In this document: positions 1-7,943 of the stretch, piece by piece
Layout of the letters: each line of letters begins with the position of its first letter
How positions within the stretch are numbered: position 1 is the stretch's first letter
Assembly (NCBI RefSeq): GCF_019656315.1
Contig: NZ_BPLU01000073.1
Location: forward strand, 62,001-126,000
Source: Flavobacterium sp. UMI-01
Lineage (GTDB): Bacteria > Bacteroidota > Bacteroidia > Flavobacteriales > Flavobacteriaceae
Length of the DNA stretch: 64,000 bases
Reading direction: 5' to 3'
Translations under genes and position numbers: made by a program
Notes under the pieces: generated by a model
Told to the model about the DNA's origin: nothing
Seen by the model: only the letters and a program-made list of their open reading frames with translations
Database searches by the model: none

Positions 1-1
1 T

Positions 2-1303
2 TTGACGTATGGAGCTAATTATAATGATATGTCTTTTAATTTGGATTTAGGGTATAAAAATCAAATTTATAATTGGTATGGTTTGCCAGCAGGTTTTGGT
101 AGTTTGCAAACCCCTCAACAAAGAACGGATTTAATCAAAAGCATCAACCCACAACATTCTTTTAATACCTATAGCATCGGAGGAACGATTGGTTTAGGAG
201 AGCAAATTTTGAGTGGAGCGCATTTGAAATTTTTACATTTTGCGGATACTTTTGGTTCTACTGAAAACCGTTTTTATGTAAAACCTACTTTTCAGTTTGA
301 AGTAGGTGAACAAGCAGTTAAAACAGATTTGTTGGTAGATTATGTTGGAGGAAGTTTTGAAAATAATTATACTCAAACCAATACAGAGGAAATTAAATAT
401 GGTTACACTAATATAGGGCTTTCTCCAAGTTTTGTTATGTTAAAAGACGATTGGACGTTGAATCTAGGGGCGAGTATCTTTTATAGTATGGATTTGGAAA
501 ACAATAAGAACGCAGTATTTGTATATCCACAGGTTAATGCTTCCTATAAAGTTGTAGGTGATTTAATGTTGTTTTATACAGGGGTTAAAGGGGGATTGGA
601 GCAAAATTCGTATCAACAGTTTGCAGATGGTAATCCGTTTATATCACCCACAATGGAAGACAAATCCTCTTCTACTTTTATTAGACCTACTGATAAACAA
701 TATGATATTTATGCAGGTTTGAAAGGAAAATTAGCCAATAATGTGAGTTATAATTTAAAAGCTTCTTATTTGAATGAAAAGAACAAAGCATTGTATAAAA
801 GCAATGATTATAATGAAAATGCATCCAATGCACCTTATGCTTTTGGAAATTCCTTTCAGGTAGTTTATGATGACATGAAAACCTTGAGTTTCTCAGGGAA
901 TTTAAAAGCTAGTTTTTCTGAAAACGTAACTTTTGGAATTGGTGCGACTGTAAATGAATATAAAAATAATTTTCAAGAGAAAGCCTGGAATTTGCCTAAA
1001 GTTGAATTGGATTCAAATTTAGATGTAGTAATTACTCCAAAATGGTTTGCTGGCACACAAGTGTTTTACGTAGGTGAGCGAATGGATATACAACAAAATA
1101 CGTCAATTGTTTTGCCGTCTTCAGCAGTTGAATTACCTAGTTATTTTGATGTGAATGCCCATTTAGGTTACAAACATAATGATCGATTGACAGGTTTTTT
1201 GAAAGCAAATAACCTTACCAATAAAGGATATCAAAAATGGATGAATTATCCAGTTCAAGGATTGCAAATTATATTAGGAGCCAATTATAAATTTGATTTT
1301 TAA
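2..1303 (+). CDS. TonB-dependent outer-membrane receptor, C-terminal part (cut by window start)
   Basis: The reading frame is open from the left edge, so the true start, signal peptide and plug domain lie outside the window. The visible 433 residues are alternating beta strands rich in Tyr, Asn and Gly, as in an outer-membrane barrel. The C-terminus reads ANNLTNKGYQKW followed by a short strand ending in KFDF, the usual last strand of flavobacterial TonB-dependent receptors, with a terminal aromatic residue for BAM recognition. Such receptors take up siderophores, vitamins or oligosaccharides across the outer membrane using TonB energy. Without the plug and N-terminal domains the substrate cannot be guessed. 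It is followed by a long inverted repeat and meets the next gene tail to tail. Confidence 0.8.
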   Translation: MTYGANYNDMSFNLDLGYKNQIYNWYGLPAGFGSLQTPQQRTDLIKSINPQHSFNTYSIGGTIGLGEQILSGAHLKFLHFADTFGSTENRFYVKPTFQFEVGEQAVKTDLLVDYVGGSFENNYTQTNTEEIKYGYTNIGLSPSFVMLKDDWTLNLGASIFYSMDLENNKNAVFVYPQVNASYKVVGDLMLFYTGVKGGLEQNSYQQFADGNPFISPTMEDKSSSTFIRPTDKQYDIYAGLKGKLANNVSYNLKASYLNEKNKALYKSNDYNENASNAPYAFGNSFQVVYDDMKTLSFSGNLKASFSENVTFGIGATVNEYKNNFQEKAWNLPKVELDSNLDVVITPKWFAGTQVFYVGERMDIQQNTSIVLPSSAVELPSYFDVNAHLGYKHNDRLTGFLKANNLTNKGYQKWMNYPVQGLQIILGANYKFDF

Positions 1304-1340
1304 ATCTAATTTTTAACGGCAAAGTGCTTTTTAATCGACA

Positions 1341-1412
1341 AGAGCGCTGAGATTTAACAAAGAATAGTAAAGAATTAATGAACTCTGCTACCTCTGTAAA
1401 TCTTAGCGCTCT
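1341..1412. repeat. Long inverted repeat between convergent genes
   Basis: The arms 1341-1356 (AGAGCGCTGAGATTTA) and 1397-1412 (TAAATCTTAGCGCTCT) are complementary over 16 bases with one G/T mismatch, separated by 40 bases. It lies between the receptor gene and the oppositely oriented DUF2911 gene. It could serve as a bidirectional transcription stop, or be a decayed copy of an interspersed flavobacterial palindrome. Confidence 0.6.
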
Positions 1413-1429
1413 CGACGGTTTTATAATGG

Positions 1430-1975
1430 TTATTCTGTGAAAGGAATCGCAATACGAGTTTTATCCCATCCTAAGTTTAAAATTATACCATTGTCAGCTT
1501 TAGTAAAAACCATAGAAAGTGCTTCTAAGGAATCTTCGGCTTGAGTAACTGGCACGACAAGTCGGGCAATGTCGTTTTCGGTTTTGTAGGAGTAAGCACC
1601 CCAAACATTGGTGTCTTTGTTGATGATGATGGTGTAATTGTCTTTTTCAGGAATGGTAAATAATGAATAAGTGCCCGCTTTTATTTTAGTTTTTCCCAAA
1701 TACATATCTTTATAAAAAGTGATTTCATTGGCTTCGTTGGCTCCCGTTCGCCATACTTTACCATTAGGAGCTAATTCATTCAAGGTACGCCCTTTTAATT
1801 GTGGTCTGCTATAATATATTTTTATCGTTTTAGTAGCTTCTTTATTGCTATTAGGATAAGCAGTGACATCCATAGGGCTTTTGTCTAAAGGTGGAAATTT
1901 TTGCGCCTCAGCATTTGAGGAAAAAAGAAGAGTTAATCCAAAAGTGATTGTTGTGATTAATGTAGTTGTTTTCAT
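1430..1975 (-). CDS. DUF2911 domain secreted protein
   Basis: This is a 181-residue protein. The N-terminal signal peptide (about residues 1-24, hydrophobic core TLITTITFGLTLLFSS, cleavage near AEA-QK) sends it to the periplasm or beyond. The rest matches the DUF2911 family common in Bacteroidota: an SRPQLKGR motif, then VWRTGANEAN, then a GTYSLFTIP strand-turn, then VWGAYSY. The molecular function of DUF2911 is unknown to me; the family is compact, all-beta and usually encoded as a single gene. The start is an ATG directly before the Lys-rich signal n-region. A 13-base perfect palindrome (2010-2022) lies in its upstream region. Confidence 0.8.
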   Translation of the reverse strand: MKTTTLITTITFGLTLLFSSNAEAQKFPPLDKSPMDVTAYPNSNKEATKTIKIYYSRPQLKGRTLNELAPNGKVWRTGANEANEITFYKDMYLGKTKIKAGTYSLFTIPEKDNYTIIINKDTNVWGAYSYKTENDIARLVVPVTQAEDSLEALSMVFTKADNGIILNLGWDKTRIAIPFTE

Positions 1976-2009
1976 AAAAGGGAATTAATTGATTAAAGGT
2001 TAAATTTAT

Positions 2010-2022
2010 CGAATGTCATTCG
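2010..2022. promoter_or_regulatory. Short palindrome upstream of DUF2911 gene
   Basis: CGAATGTCATTCG is a perfect 6+1+6 palindrome lying 35 bases upstream of the minus-strand ATG at 1975, beside a TAAATTTA sequence that resembles a -7 box. The size and position suit an operator, but a 13-base palindrome can occur by chance. Confidence 0.25.
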
Positions 2023-2086
2023 GATAACGGTAAAATTTGGTGTTAAAATTTTAAAATGAATCTAATGGCATAATAGAATAAAAGTC

Positions 2087-2094
2087 TAAATTTG
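2087..2094 (+). promoter_or_regulatory. Candidate -7 promoter box for the Gre-like gene
   Basis: TAAATTTG matches the Bacteroidota -7 consensus TAnnTTTG, 62 bases before the ATG at 2157. No clear -33 TTG is seen at the expected distance. Confidence 0.35.
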
Positions 2095-2156
2095 TTTTAA
2101 GGCATTGTAATTTGTAGTGTCTTGGCAACTAAGAACCTTAGCTCTTCAAAAAACAG

Positions 2157-2606
2157 ATGACTTTCAAACTAAAAATCCACCAGCATTATTTACGACTAGT
2201 ACAAGATAGAATCGATGTTTTCAGAGATATGATTTCGGGATTGACGGAAGATTCTAAAAATGATGCCAAAGGTTCCGCAGGTGATAAGCACGAAACGGCT
2301 TTGTCTATGATGCACTTGGAGCAAGAAAAGCTAAATACCAAATTAGCCGAAGTGCTTCATCAAAAAGCAGTTCTGGATAAAATAAATCCAGAGATTTGCT
2401 CAGAAATTATTTCTTTAGGAAGTTTGGTTAAGGCAAATGGGATTTATTTGTACTTGTCTTTGGCTTTGCCAAAAATAAATATCGATGGCGTGAATGTTAT
2501 TGCGTTATCACCTCAATCTCCTTTAGGTAATAAGTTAATGGGGAATACAGTAGGATTTGGTTTTGAGATTAATGGAACGAAGTATTTGATTGAGAGTGTT
2601 GAGTAA
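2157..2606 (+). CDS. Small GreA/GreB-like protein
   Basis: This is a 149-residue soluble protein of two parts. Residues about 5-80 are helical and Glu/Lys/Gln-rich, suggesting a coiled coil. Residues about 85-149 end in LSPQSPLGNKLMGNTVG followed by a hydrophobic strand, resembling the C-terminal FKBP-like domain of GreA/GreB (SPIARALIGKKVGD type motif), which docks on RNA polymerase. It could bind the secondary channel as a transcript-cleavage or stress factor. The classical acidic tip of GreA is not clear here, so activity may differ. Relatives in Flavobacterium are, as far as I recall, often labelled 3-oxoacyl-ACP synthase, which nothing in this sequence supports. It is monocistronic, with a TAAATTTG box 62 bases upstream. 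Confidence 0.6.
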   Translation: MTFKLKIHQHYLRLVQDRIDVFRDMISGLTEDSKNDAKGSAGDKHETALSMMHLEQEKLNTKLAEVLHQKAVLDKINPEICSEIISLGSLVKANGIYLYLSLALPKINIDGVNVIALSPQSPLGNKLMGNTVGFGFEINGTKYLIESVE

Positions 2607-2832
2607 AAAATCAATCAAAATCTATGTTGCTTGCATCTGTGTCTTCCGCGTCCCAATAATAAAGTGTTTTAAAACAATACTTAAAAGGATATACTTTTTC
2701 ATCAATTATGATTTTCATAATCCTCTTTTTATATCCAAACCTATCGAAATCATTACTAAAAAATAGGATTCCCTAAAAAAAACTTTTGTAAATTCGCGAC
2801 CTTAAAAGTTTACTATAAAACGAAATTAAATT

Positions 2833-3102
2833 ATGAGTAAAATTATGACAGTCGACATTTTGTCGAGTATTAAGGGAGCACAGCCATCGGAAAGCGTGAA
2901 CAAATTATTTGATGTGATAAAAAATGCACATCCGTCAAATGATAATTCCTTACATAATACCAATCGTAATTGTGTGTCTGTTAGTGATTTAAGAGAGGAT
3001 GTGGTGGTGGAAAGTTCGGCTATAGAGAAACAAATTATTTTAGAAAACTTCCCGAACAAGAAAAATGGATTTTTAGTGGTTGCTAAAGTTATAGAAGGAT
3101 AA
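2833..3102 (+). CDS. gatC: Probable divergent GatC subunit of tRNA amidotransferase
   Basis: This is an 89-residue protein whose stop lies 2 bases before gatA. The C-terminal half matches GatC: DLREDVVVES at 52-61 and NFPNKKNGFLVVAKVIE at 72-88 correspond to the family pattern LREDxVxxS and NAPxxxxGFFxVPKVIE, the segment that wraps around GatA in known GatCAB structures. The N-terminal half (SIKGAQPSESVNKLFDVIKN) lacks the usual HIAxLARLxL helix, which is why it looks hypothetical. GatC holds GatA and GatB together while Asp-tRNA(Asn) or Glu-tRNA(Gln) is amidated. Start ATG at 2833; an alternative ATG lies four codons in. A near-consensus -7 box (TAAATTCG, 2790-2797) precedes it. The overlapping minus-strand ORF (2826-3176) is a shadow. 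The assignment rests on motif and operon position. Confidence 0.72.
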   Translation: MSKIMTVDILSSIKGAQPSESVNKLFDVIKNAHPSNDNSLHNTNRNCVSVSDLREDVVVESSAIEKQIILENFPNKKNGFLVVAKVIEG

Positions 3103-3104
3103 AA

Positions 3105-4502
3105 ATGGATTCTCAGATAAAAAAAATACACCAGCAATTGGTGTCTAAACAAATTACTTGTACGGCTTTGGTACAAGAAAAATTAGACTTACTTAAAGAA
3201 AATAAATACAACTCAGTCAATTCTTTATTAGATAGTTTAGCGCTAGAATTGGCGGCTAAAGTAGATGCTAAAATAGCAAGTGGAGAAACAATCGGTTTGT
3301 TAGAAGGAATTCCGTTTGGGATTAAAGATGTGTACATGGTGCAAGGAACGTACACCACTGCAAGTTCTGAGTTGTTAACAAAATATAAATCACCTTACAC
3401 GGCTACTGCTATTCAAAAATTATTGGATGCGGGTGCGATTCCGTTGGTGAAAGAAAACTGCGATAGTTTTGGTCACGGTTCGTCTAGTGAAAATACCATT
3501 TTTGGAGCGGTGAAAAACGCTATCAATCCAGAATTGGTTGCTGGAGGTTCAAGTGGAGGTTCTGCGGTAAACGTAGCCAAAGATTACACGGTTTTTTCTA
3601 TTGGAGGTGATACGGGAGGTTCGATTCGTCAGCCTGCAGGTTATAATGATATTTACGGATTCAAACCTACTTATGGAAGGATTTCACGATACGGATTGAT
3701 GGCTTATGCATCTTCTACAGATTGCGTGGGACCTTTAGCAAAATCAATCGAAGATATCCGCATTGTATTGAACGTGATGAGCGGAAAAGATCCAAAAGAT
3801 CAAACTTCTATCACTTCAAACGAAATTAGTGAAGAAGCAATTGCAACTTCAAAAGTGAAAACGGTTGGTTATTTCAAAAACTTTATCGAAAGTGAAGCGA
3901 TTGATGCCCAAGTAAAAGCGGATTTCTTGGCGAGTATCGAAAAAATTAAAGCGAAAGGAATTGCTGTAAAAGAATTAGATTTCTTTAAATCGGATATTTT
4001 AGTTTCGACTTATTATACCTTGGCAATGGCGGAAACCGCTTCGAATTTATCACGTCTCGACGGAACCAATTACGGAAACCGAATTGAAGGAGAAAATTTG
4101 ATAGACACCTATGCGGTGACTCGTTCTGAAAACTTTTCAGAAGAAACCAAACGTAGAATCGTAGGGGGGAACCAAGTATTGTCTCAAGGTTTTTCTGATG
4201 CCATTTATTTAAAAGGATTGGGGGTAAGAGACCAAATTTCGGAGAATTTTAGTAAAGATTTTGAAGAGGTAGATATCGTTTTATCTCCAGTGACACCAAG
4301 TACGCCTCCTAAAATTGGAGATAGTTTGAAGGATCCGTTGGCGATGTACTTGTCAGATGCTTATACTGTTGGTTTCAGTTTAGGGCAATTGCCAACTTTA
4401 ACCGTGCCACAAGGAACAAGTACTGGGCTTCAAATTACAGCAGCAAAAAATAATGATGAATTAGTATTGCAATTTGCAAACTTCTTAAAAGATACACTAT
4501 AA
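3105..4502 (+). CDS. gatA: Asp-tRNA(Asn)/Glu-tRNA(Gln) amidotransferase subunit A
   Basis: This 465-residue amidase-signature enzyme releases ammonia from Gln or Asn and passes it to GatB. The Ser-cisSer-Lys triad is visible: Lys74 (GIKDVY), Ser149 (AGGSSGGSAV) and Ser173 (GGDTGGSIRQP), each offset by five from S. aureus GatA (Lys79, Ser154, Ser178). After the nucleophile comes GFKPTYGRISRYGL, the GatA-specific continuation that separates it from general amidases. Length is slightly under the family norm of about 480. The ATG follows the gatC stop by 2 bases. The stop codon overlaps the gatB ATG by one base (TAATG), implying coupled translation and stoichiometric assembly. Confidence 0.95.
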   Translation: MDSQIKKIHQQLVSKQITCTALVQEKLDLLKENKYNSVNSLLDSLALELAAKVDAKIASGETIGLLEGIPFGIKDVYMVQGTYTTASSELLTKYKSPYTATAIQKLLDAGAIPLVKENCDSFGHGSSSENTIFGAVKNAINPELVAGGSSGGSAVNVAKDYTVFSIGGDTGGSIRQPAGYNDIYGFKPTYGRISRYGLMAYASSTDCVGPLAKSIEDIRIVLNVMSGKDPKDQTSITSNEISEEAIATSKVKTVGYFKNFIESEAIDAQVKADFLASIEKIKAKGIAVKELDFFKSDILVSTYYTLAMAETASNLSRLDGTNYGNRIEGENLIDTYAVTRSENFSEETKRRIVGGNQVLSQGFSDAIYLKGLGVRDQISENFSKDFEEVDIVLSPVTPSTPPKIGDSLKDPLAMYLSDAYTVGFSLGQLPTLTVPQGTSTGLQITAAKNNDELVLQFANFLKDTL

Positions 4503-7500
4503 TGGAATTGGAACAATTAAATGAAGCTTTAAAAGCTCATGATTTAGAATTGGTAATCGGACTTGAAACGCACGTTCGATTGAATACCAAAACCAAGTTG
4601 TTTTGTTCTTGTCCTAACCAAGAAATAGAAACACCTAATCAAAATATATGTTCCGTTTGTACAGGACAAATGGGCGTTTTACCTGCCGTAAATAAAGAAG
4701 CAATTACCAAGGCGATTTATTTTGGTAAAGCGGTAGAATCATCCTTTAGTAATGAAGTGATTTCATGGGATAGAAAGCATTACGAATATCCAGATAACCC
4801 AAAAAATATTCAAATAACACAGTTTCATAATCCAATCATTCCTGATGGACAGGTGTCTTGTTATAGAAATGACGGTTCGCAATTTACGGTAAACCTAACA
4901 CAGGTTCATATCGAGGAAGATGCAGCGAAATTGATGCACGAAAAGAAAATTTCGTTAGTCGATTTTAATAAAGCTGGGGTTCCTCTTATTGAAATTGTAA
5001 CCGAACCTTGTATTCGCAATATCGAAGACGCTTCAACCTATGCGCAATACATTCAACGTATTGTTCAGAATTTAGGAATCTCTGAAGCTAATTTGGAAAA
5101 AGGAGAATTCAAATCGGATGTTTCGGTTTCCTTGCGTAAAATTAATTCGAATGTTTTGAACCCAAGAACCGAAATCAAAAACTTGAACTCGTTTAAGTTT
5201 ATGGTCGAAGCTTTGAAAGAAGAGGTCGAAAAACAATTCAATTATTACGAAGAACATAAAGAATTCAGACCTGACCAAACCACGGTTTTATGGGATGCTG
5301 ATTTGAAGCAAACCAAAACGATGCGTAAAAAAGAGTTCGAAGCCGATTACCGTTTTATTTCGGAGCCTGATTTACCGTTTGTAAATATCAAATCGGAAAT
5401 TGAAGCCATTACAGTGGATACTGCAGCTTTACCTTTTGCAGTAGAATCTATTTTGATTGGCGGTGGTGTTTTGCCACAAGATGCGAAGTTTTTCACTGCT
5501 GATGCCTTGCGTTCTAGGACTTTTGTTTCTTTGAATAATGCCATAAATGATCCTTCGTTTGTTGCAAAAACACTTACCAATACTATTAAAGCAGAAGATT
5601 ATGATAAAATTCATAATATCGAGCATTTAATAACCATTTTTGTGTTGTTTAAAGCAGAAAAGATTACGGCAGTTTTAGTTCAAAATGCGATTGCAGGTTA
5701 TTTGAAAGATCAAAATTTTGATTATAATAAATACTTCGCAGAAAACACCATTTCTGAAGATAAAATCCAAGAAGTAATAGAAAAAGTACTTTCAGAAAAT
5801 GAGGCTGTGGCCAATGATATCAAAGCAGGTGACCAAGGAAAAGCAGGAATTTTGGTTGGAAAAGTTTTAGGAATCATCGGGAAAGGAGCGAATGGAAAGG
5901 TCATCCGTCAAATTATTTTAGATAAATTAGGAGCAGCAGCGGTATTAGAAAAAGCTGCCGCTTCTGAAAAAGCTTCAAAAGAGATAACATTTGAAAATAA
6001 AGAAATTCAAGAAGAATCCCTTCCTGAAATTCCTATCATTATAAAAGATACGTACCGAACACATAAAATTTCGCAATTATCAGAAACCAACATCAATGAT
6101 GAAGTGTTGTTGTCAGGTTGGGTTGCGAGTGTTCGTGACCACGGAGATTTGATGTTTATCGATTTGCGTGATTCGAGTTATGAAATCTTCCAAGTGAATA
6201 TTAGTAGAGAAACGTTTCCTAATATCGATGAGTTGGTAAAATTGAAACCAGAATCTGTGATTTCGGTAAAAGGAATTGTGATTGGTCGTAACGAAGACGA
6301 TTACAATGCAGGTTTACGTACCGGTAAAATCGAATTAAAAGCATCTGAATTAGAGGTGTTAAACTTGTCTAAAACCTTGCCTTTTGAGATTAAAAGAGCG
6401 GCCAAAACCAATGAGGCAACTCGTTTTCAATACAAGTTTTTGGATCACAGAAATGAAGAGGTTCGTAGAGCGATTGTTAACCGTCATAAAGTAATTAAGT
6501 TATTGCGTGACATTCTTGATGAAGAAGAGTTTTTAGAAATAGAAACACCAATTTTGAGTGCCGGAACGGATGAAGGAGCCCGTGAATTTATTGTGCCTAC
6601 TCGTAAAGGGGTAGGGATGTTTTATACACTACCACAAGCACCACAACAGTTCAAGCAGATGTTGATGGTGAGTGGGTATGAGAAGTATTTCCAAATTGCA
6701 CGTTGTTTTAGAGATGAGGATTCTCGTGGAGATCGTCAGCCTGAATTTACGCAGCTGGATATGGAAATGGCGTATGCTAGCATGCAACAAATTATCGATT
6801 TGAACACCAAAATGTTCAATGAAATTGTAACTAAAATTTATGGTAAAAAATGGATTTTACATCCGTTTGAAATCATAACTTATAAAGACGCGATGGATTT
6901 CTACGGTTGTGACCGTCCTGATTTGCGTTACGGTTTAAAAATGCAAGACATTACCGAAATCGTAAAAGATACCACTTTCCAAGTTTTCTCTAAACCAATT
7001 GAAGAAGGTGGAATCGTAAAATGTATCAAAGTTTCGACTGCAGAGCAAGGAAATAAACGTATGTCGAAAGGACAAATTGAAGCGTTGACTGCTGTAGCAC
7101 AACAACATGGTTTGGGTGGATTGGCTTACATCATTGTAAATGAAGGCGAATTGCAATCGCCTATTATTAAGTTCTTAGGTGAAGAAATCGCAGCTGGAAT
7201 AATCAAAGCTACAGATGCGCAAGTAGGTGATATTGTATTCTTCTCGGCGGCAGATTATGCAACGGCTAACAAAGCCTTAGATGCTGTTCGTCAAGAAATG
7301 GGTAGAATGTTGAACTTGATTAATCCGAAAGAATTGCGTCCGGCTTGGGTAGTTGATTTCCCAATGTTTGAAAGAACCGATGAGGGAAGATGGACATTTA
7401 CACACAATCCATTCTCGATGCCTGCGATTTATGATTTAGAGAAACACATGAAAGGAGACGATGACGAAATCGGAACCATCATTGCGCAACAATACGATAT

Positions 7501-7834
7501 TATCTTAAACGGGTATGAAATAGGTGGAGGTTCTGTTCGTGCGCACAAATCAGAAATCTTAGAAGCAACCTATAGAAATATGGGGTACAACAAAGAAGAA
7601 ATGATGAAGAGTGTTGGAACGATGTACAAAGCCTTCCAATACGGAGCACCACCACACGGAGGAATTGCATGGGGAATTGACCGTTTAATGATGATTTTAG
7701 AGAAAAAAGCTTCGATTCGTGAGGTAATGGCGTTTCCTAAAACAGGTTCTAGTGAAGATTTATTATTCGGAGCACCATCGATTTTATCAGATAAAAAGGT
7801 AGAAGAAATGAATGTGAAGATTATGAGAAAGTAG
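4502..7834 (+). CDS. gatB-aspS: Fusion of amidotransferase subunit GatB with aspartyl-tRNA synthetase
   Basis: One 1110-residue frame carries two enzymes. Residues 1 to about 480 are GatB: IGLETHVRLNTKTKLF, a CxC/CxxC zinc site (Cys35, 37, 50, 53), the VDFNKAGVPLIEIVTEP motif and a YqeY-like tail ending near GKANGKVIRQIILDKLG. An Ala/Glu/Lys-rich linker (about 480-515) leads into a full-length bacterial AspRS (about 516-1110): anticodon-binding OB fold (GWVASVRDHGDLMFIDLRD), class II motif 2 (FRDEDSRGDRQPEFTQLDME), the bacterial GAD insertion, and motif 3 (GIAWGIDRLMM). AspRS charges tRNA with Asp; GatB phosphorylates and amidates Asp-tRNA(Asn) or Glu-tRNA(Gln). The fusion should hand the mischarged tRNA over directly, as a covalent transamidosome. 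The His in RDHG is the residue type linked to non-discriminating AspRS in Pseudomonas. A terminator follows at 7866. I see no internal stop or frameshift. Confidence 0.95.
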   Translation: MELEQLNEALKAHDLELVIGLETHVRLNTKTKLFCSCPNQEIETPNQNICSVCTGQMGVLPAVNKEAITKAIYFGKAVESSFSNEVISWDRKHYEYPDNPKNIQITQFHNPIIPDGQVSCYRNDGSQFTVNLTQVHIEEDAAKLMHEKKISLVDFNKAGVPLIEIVTEPCIRNIEDASTYAQYIQRIVQNLGISEANLEKGEFKSDVSVSLRKINSNVLNPRTEIKNLNSFKFMVEALKEEVEKQFNYYEEHKEFRPDQTTVLWDADLKQTKTMRKKEFEADYRFISEPDLPFVNIKSEIEAITVDTAALPFAVESILIGGGVLPQDAKFFTADALRSRTFVSLNNAINDPSFVAKTLTNTIKAEDYDKIHNIEHLITIFVLFKAEKITAVLVQNAIAGYLKDQNFDYNKYFAENTISEDKIQEVIEKVLSENEAVANDIKAGDQGKAGILVGKVLGIIGKGANGKVIRQIILDKLGAAAVLEKAAASEKASKEITFENKEIQEESLPEIPIIIKDTYRTHKISQLSETNINDEVLLSGWVASVRDHGDLMFIDLRDSSYEIFQVNISRETFPNIDELVKLKPESVISVKGIVIGRNEDDYNAGLRTGKIELKASELEVLNLSKTLPFEIKRAAKTNEATRFQYKFLDHRNEEVRRAIVNRHKVIKLLRDILDEEEFLEIETPILSAGTDEGAREFIVPTRKGVGMFYTLPQAPQQFKQMLMVSGYEKYFQIARCFRDEDSRGDRQPEFTQLDMEMAYASMQQIIDLNTKMFNEIVTKIYGKKWILHPFEIITYKDAMDFYGCDRPDLRYGLKMQDITEIVKDTTFQVFSKPIEEGGIVKCIKVSTAEQGNKRMSKGQIEALTAVAQQHGLGGLAYIIVNEGELQSPIIKFLGEEIAAGIIKATDAQVGDIVFFSAADYATANKALDAVRQEMGRMLNLINPKELRPAWVVDFPMFERTDEGRWTFTHNPFSMPAIYDLEKHMKGDDDEIGTIIAQQYDIILNGYEIGGGSVRAHKSEILEATYRNMGYNKEEMMKSVGTMYKAFQYGAPPHGGIAWGIDRLMMILEKKASIREVMAFPKTGSSEDLLFGAPSILSDKKVEEMNVKIMRK

Positions 7835-7865
7835 ATTTCTCAAATTTTATAAATTAAAGTAAAAA

Positions 7866-7901
7866 CGGATTCGTACTGAAGAGTATGAATCCGCTTTTTT
7901 T
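7866..7901 (+). terminator. Rho-independent terminator of the gatC-gatA-gatB::aspS operon
   Basis: Stem CGGATTCGTACT (7866-7877) pairs with AGTATGAATCCG (7882-7893) with one mismatch around a GAAG loop. A run of Ts follows at 7895-7901. It lies 32 bases after the fusion-gene stop. Confidence 0.85.
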
Positions 7902-7943
7902 ATTGTGTAAAAATGATTTGTAATACTGTTTTTATGAAACTAG

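Noticed and set aside
2687-2750. Nested hairpins (GGATATA...TATATCC, ATTATG...CATAAT) upstream of gatC as a T-box or riboswitch
   Set aside because: No T-box sequence or other riboswitch core is visible, and T-boxes are not expected in this phylum; the stems are short and AT-rich.
2826-3176. 116-residue minus-strand ORF overlapping gatC
   Set aside because: It lies opposite the gatC reading frame, which has recognisable family motifs, and itself shows no motif; it is a shadow.
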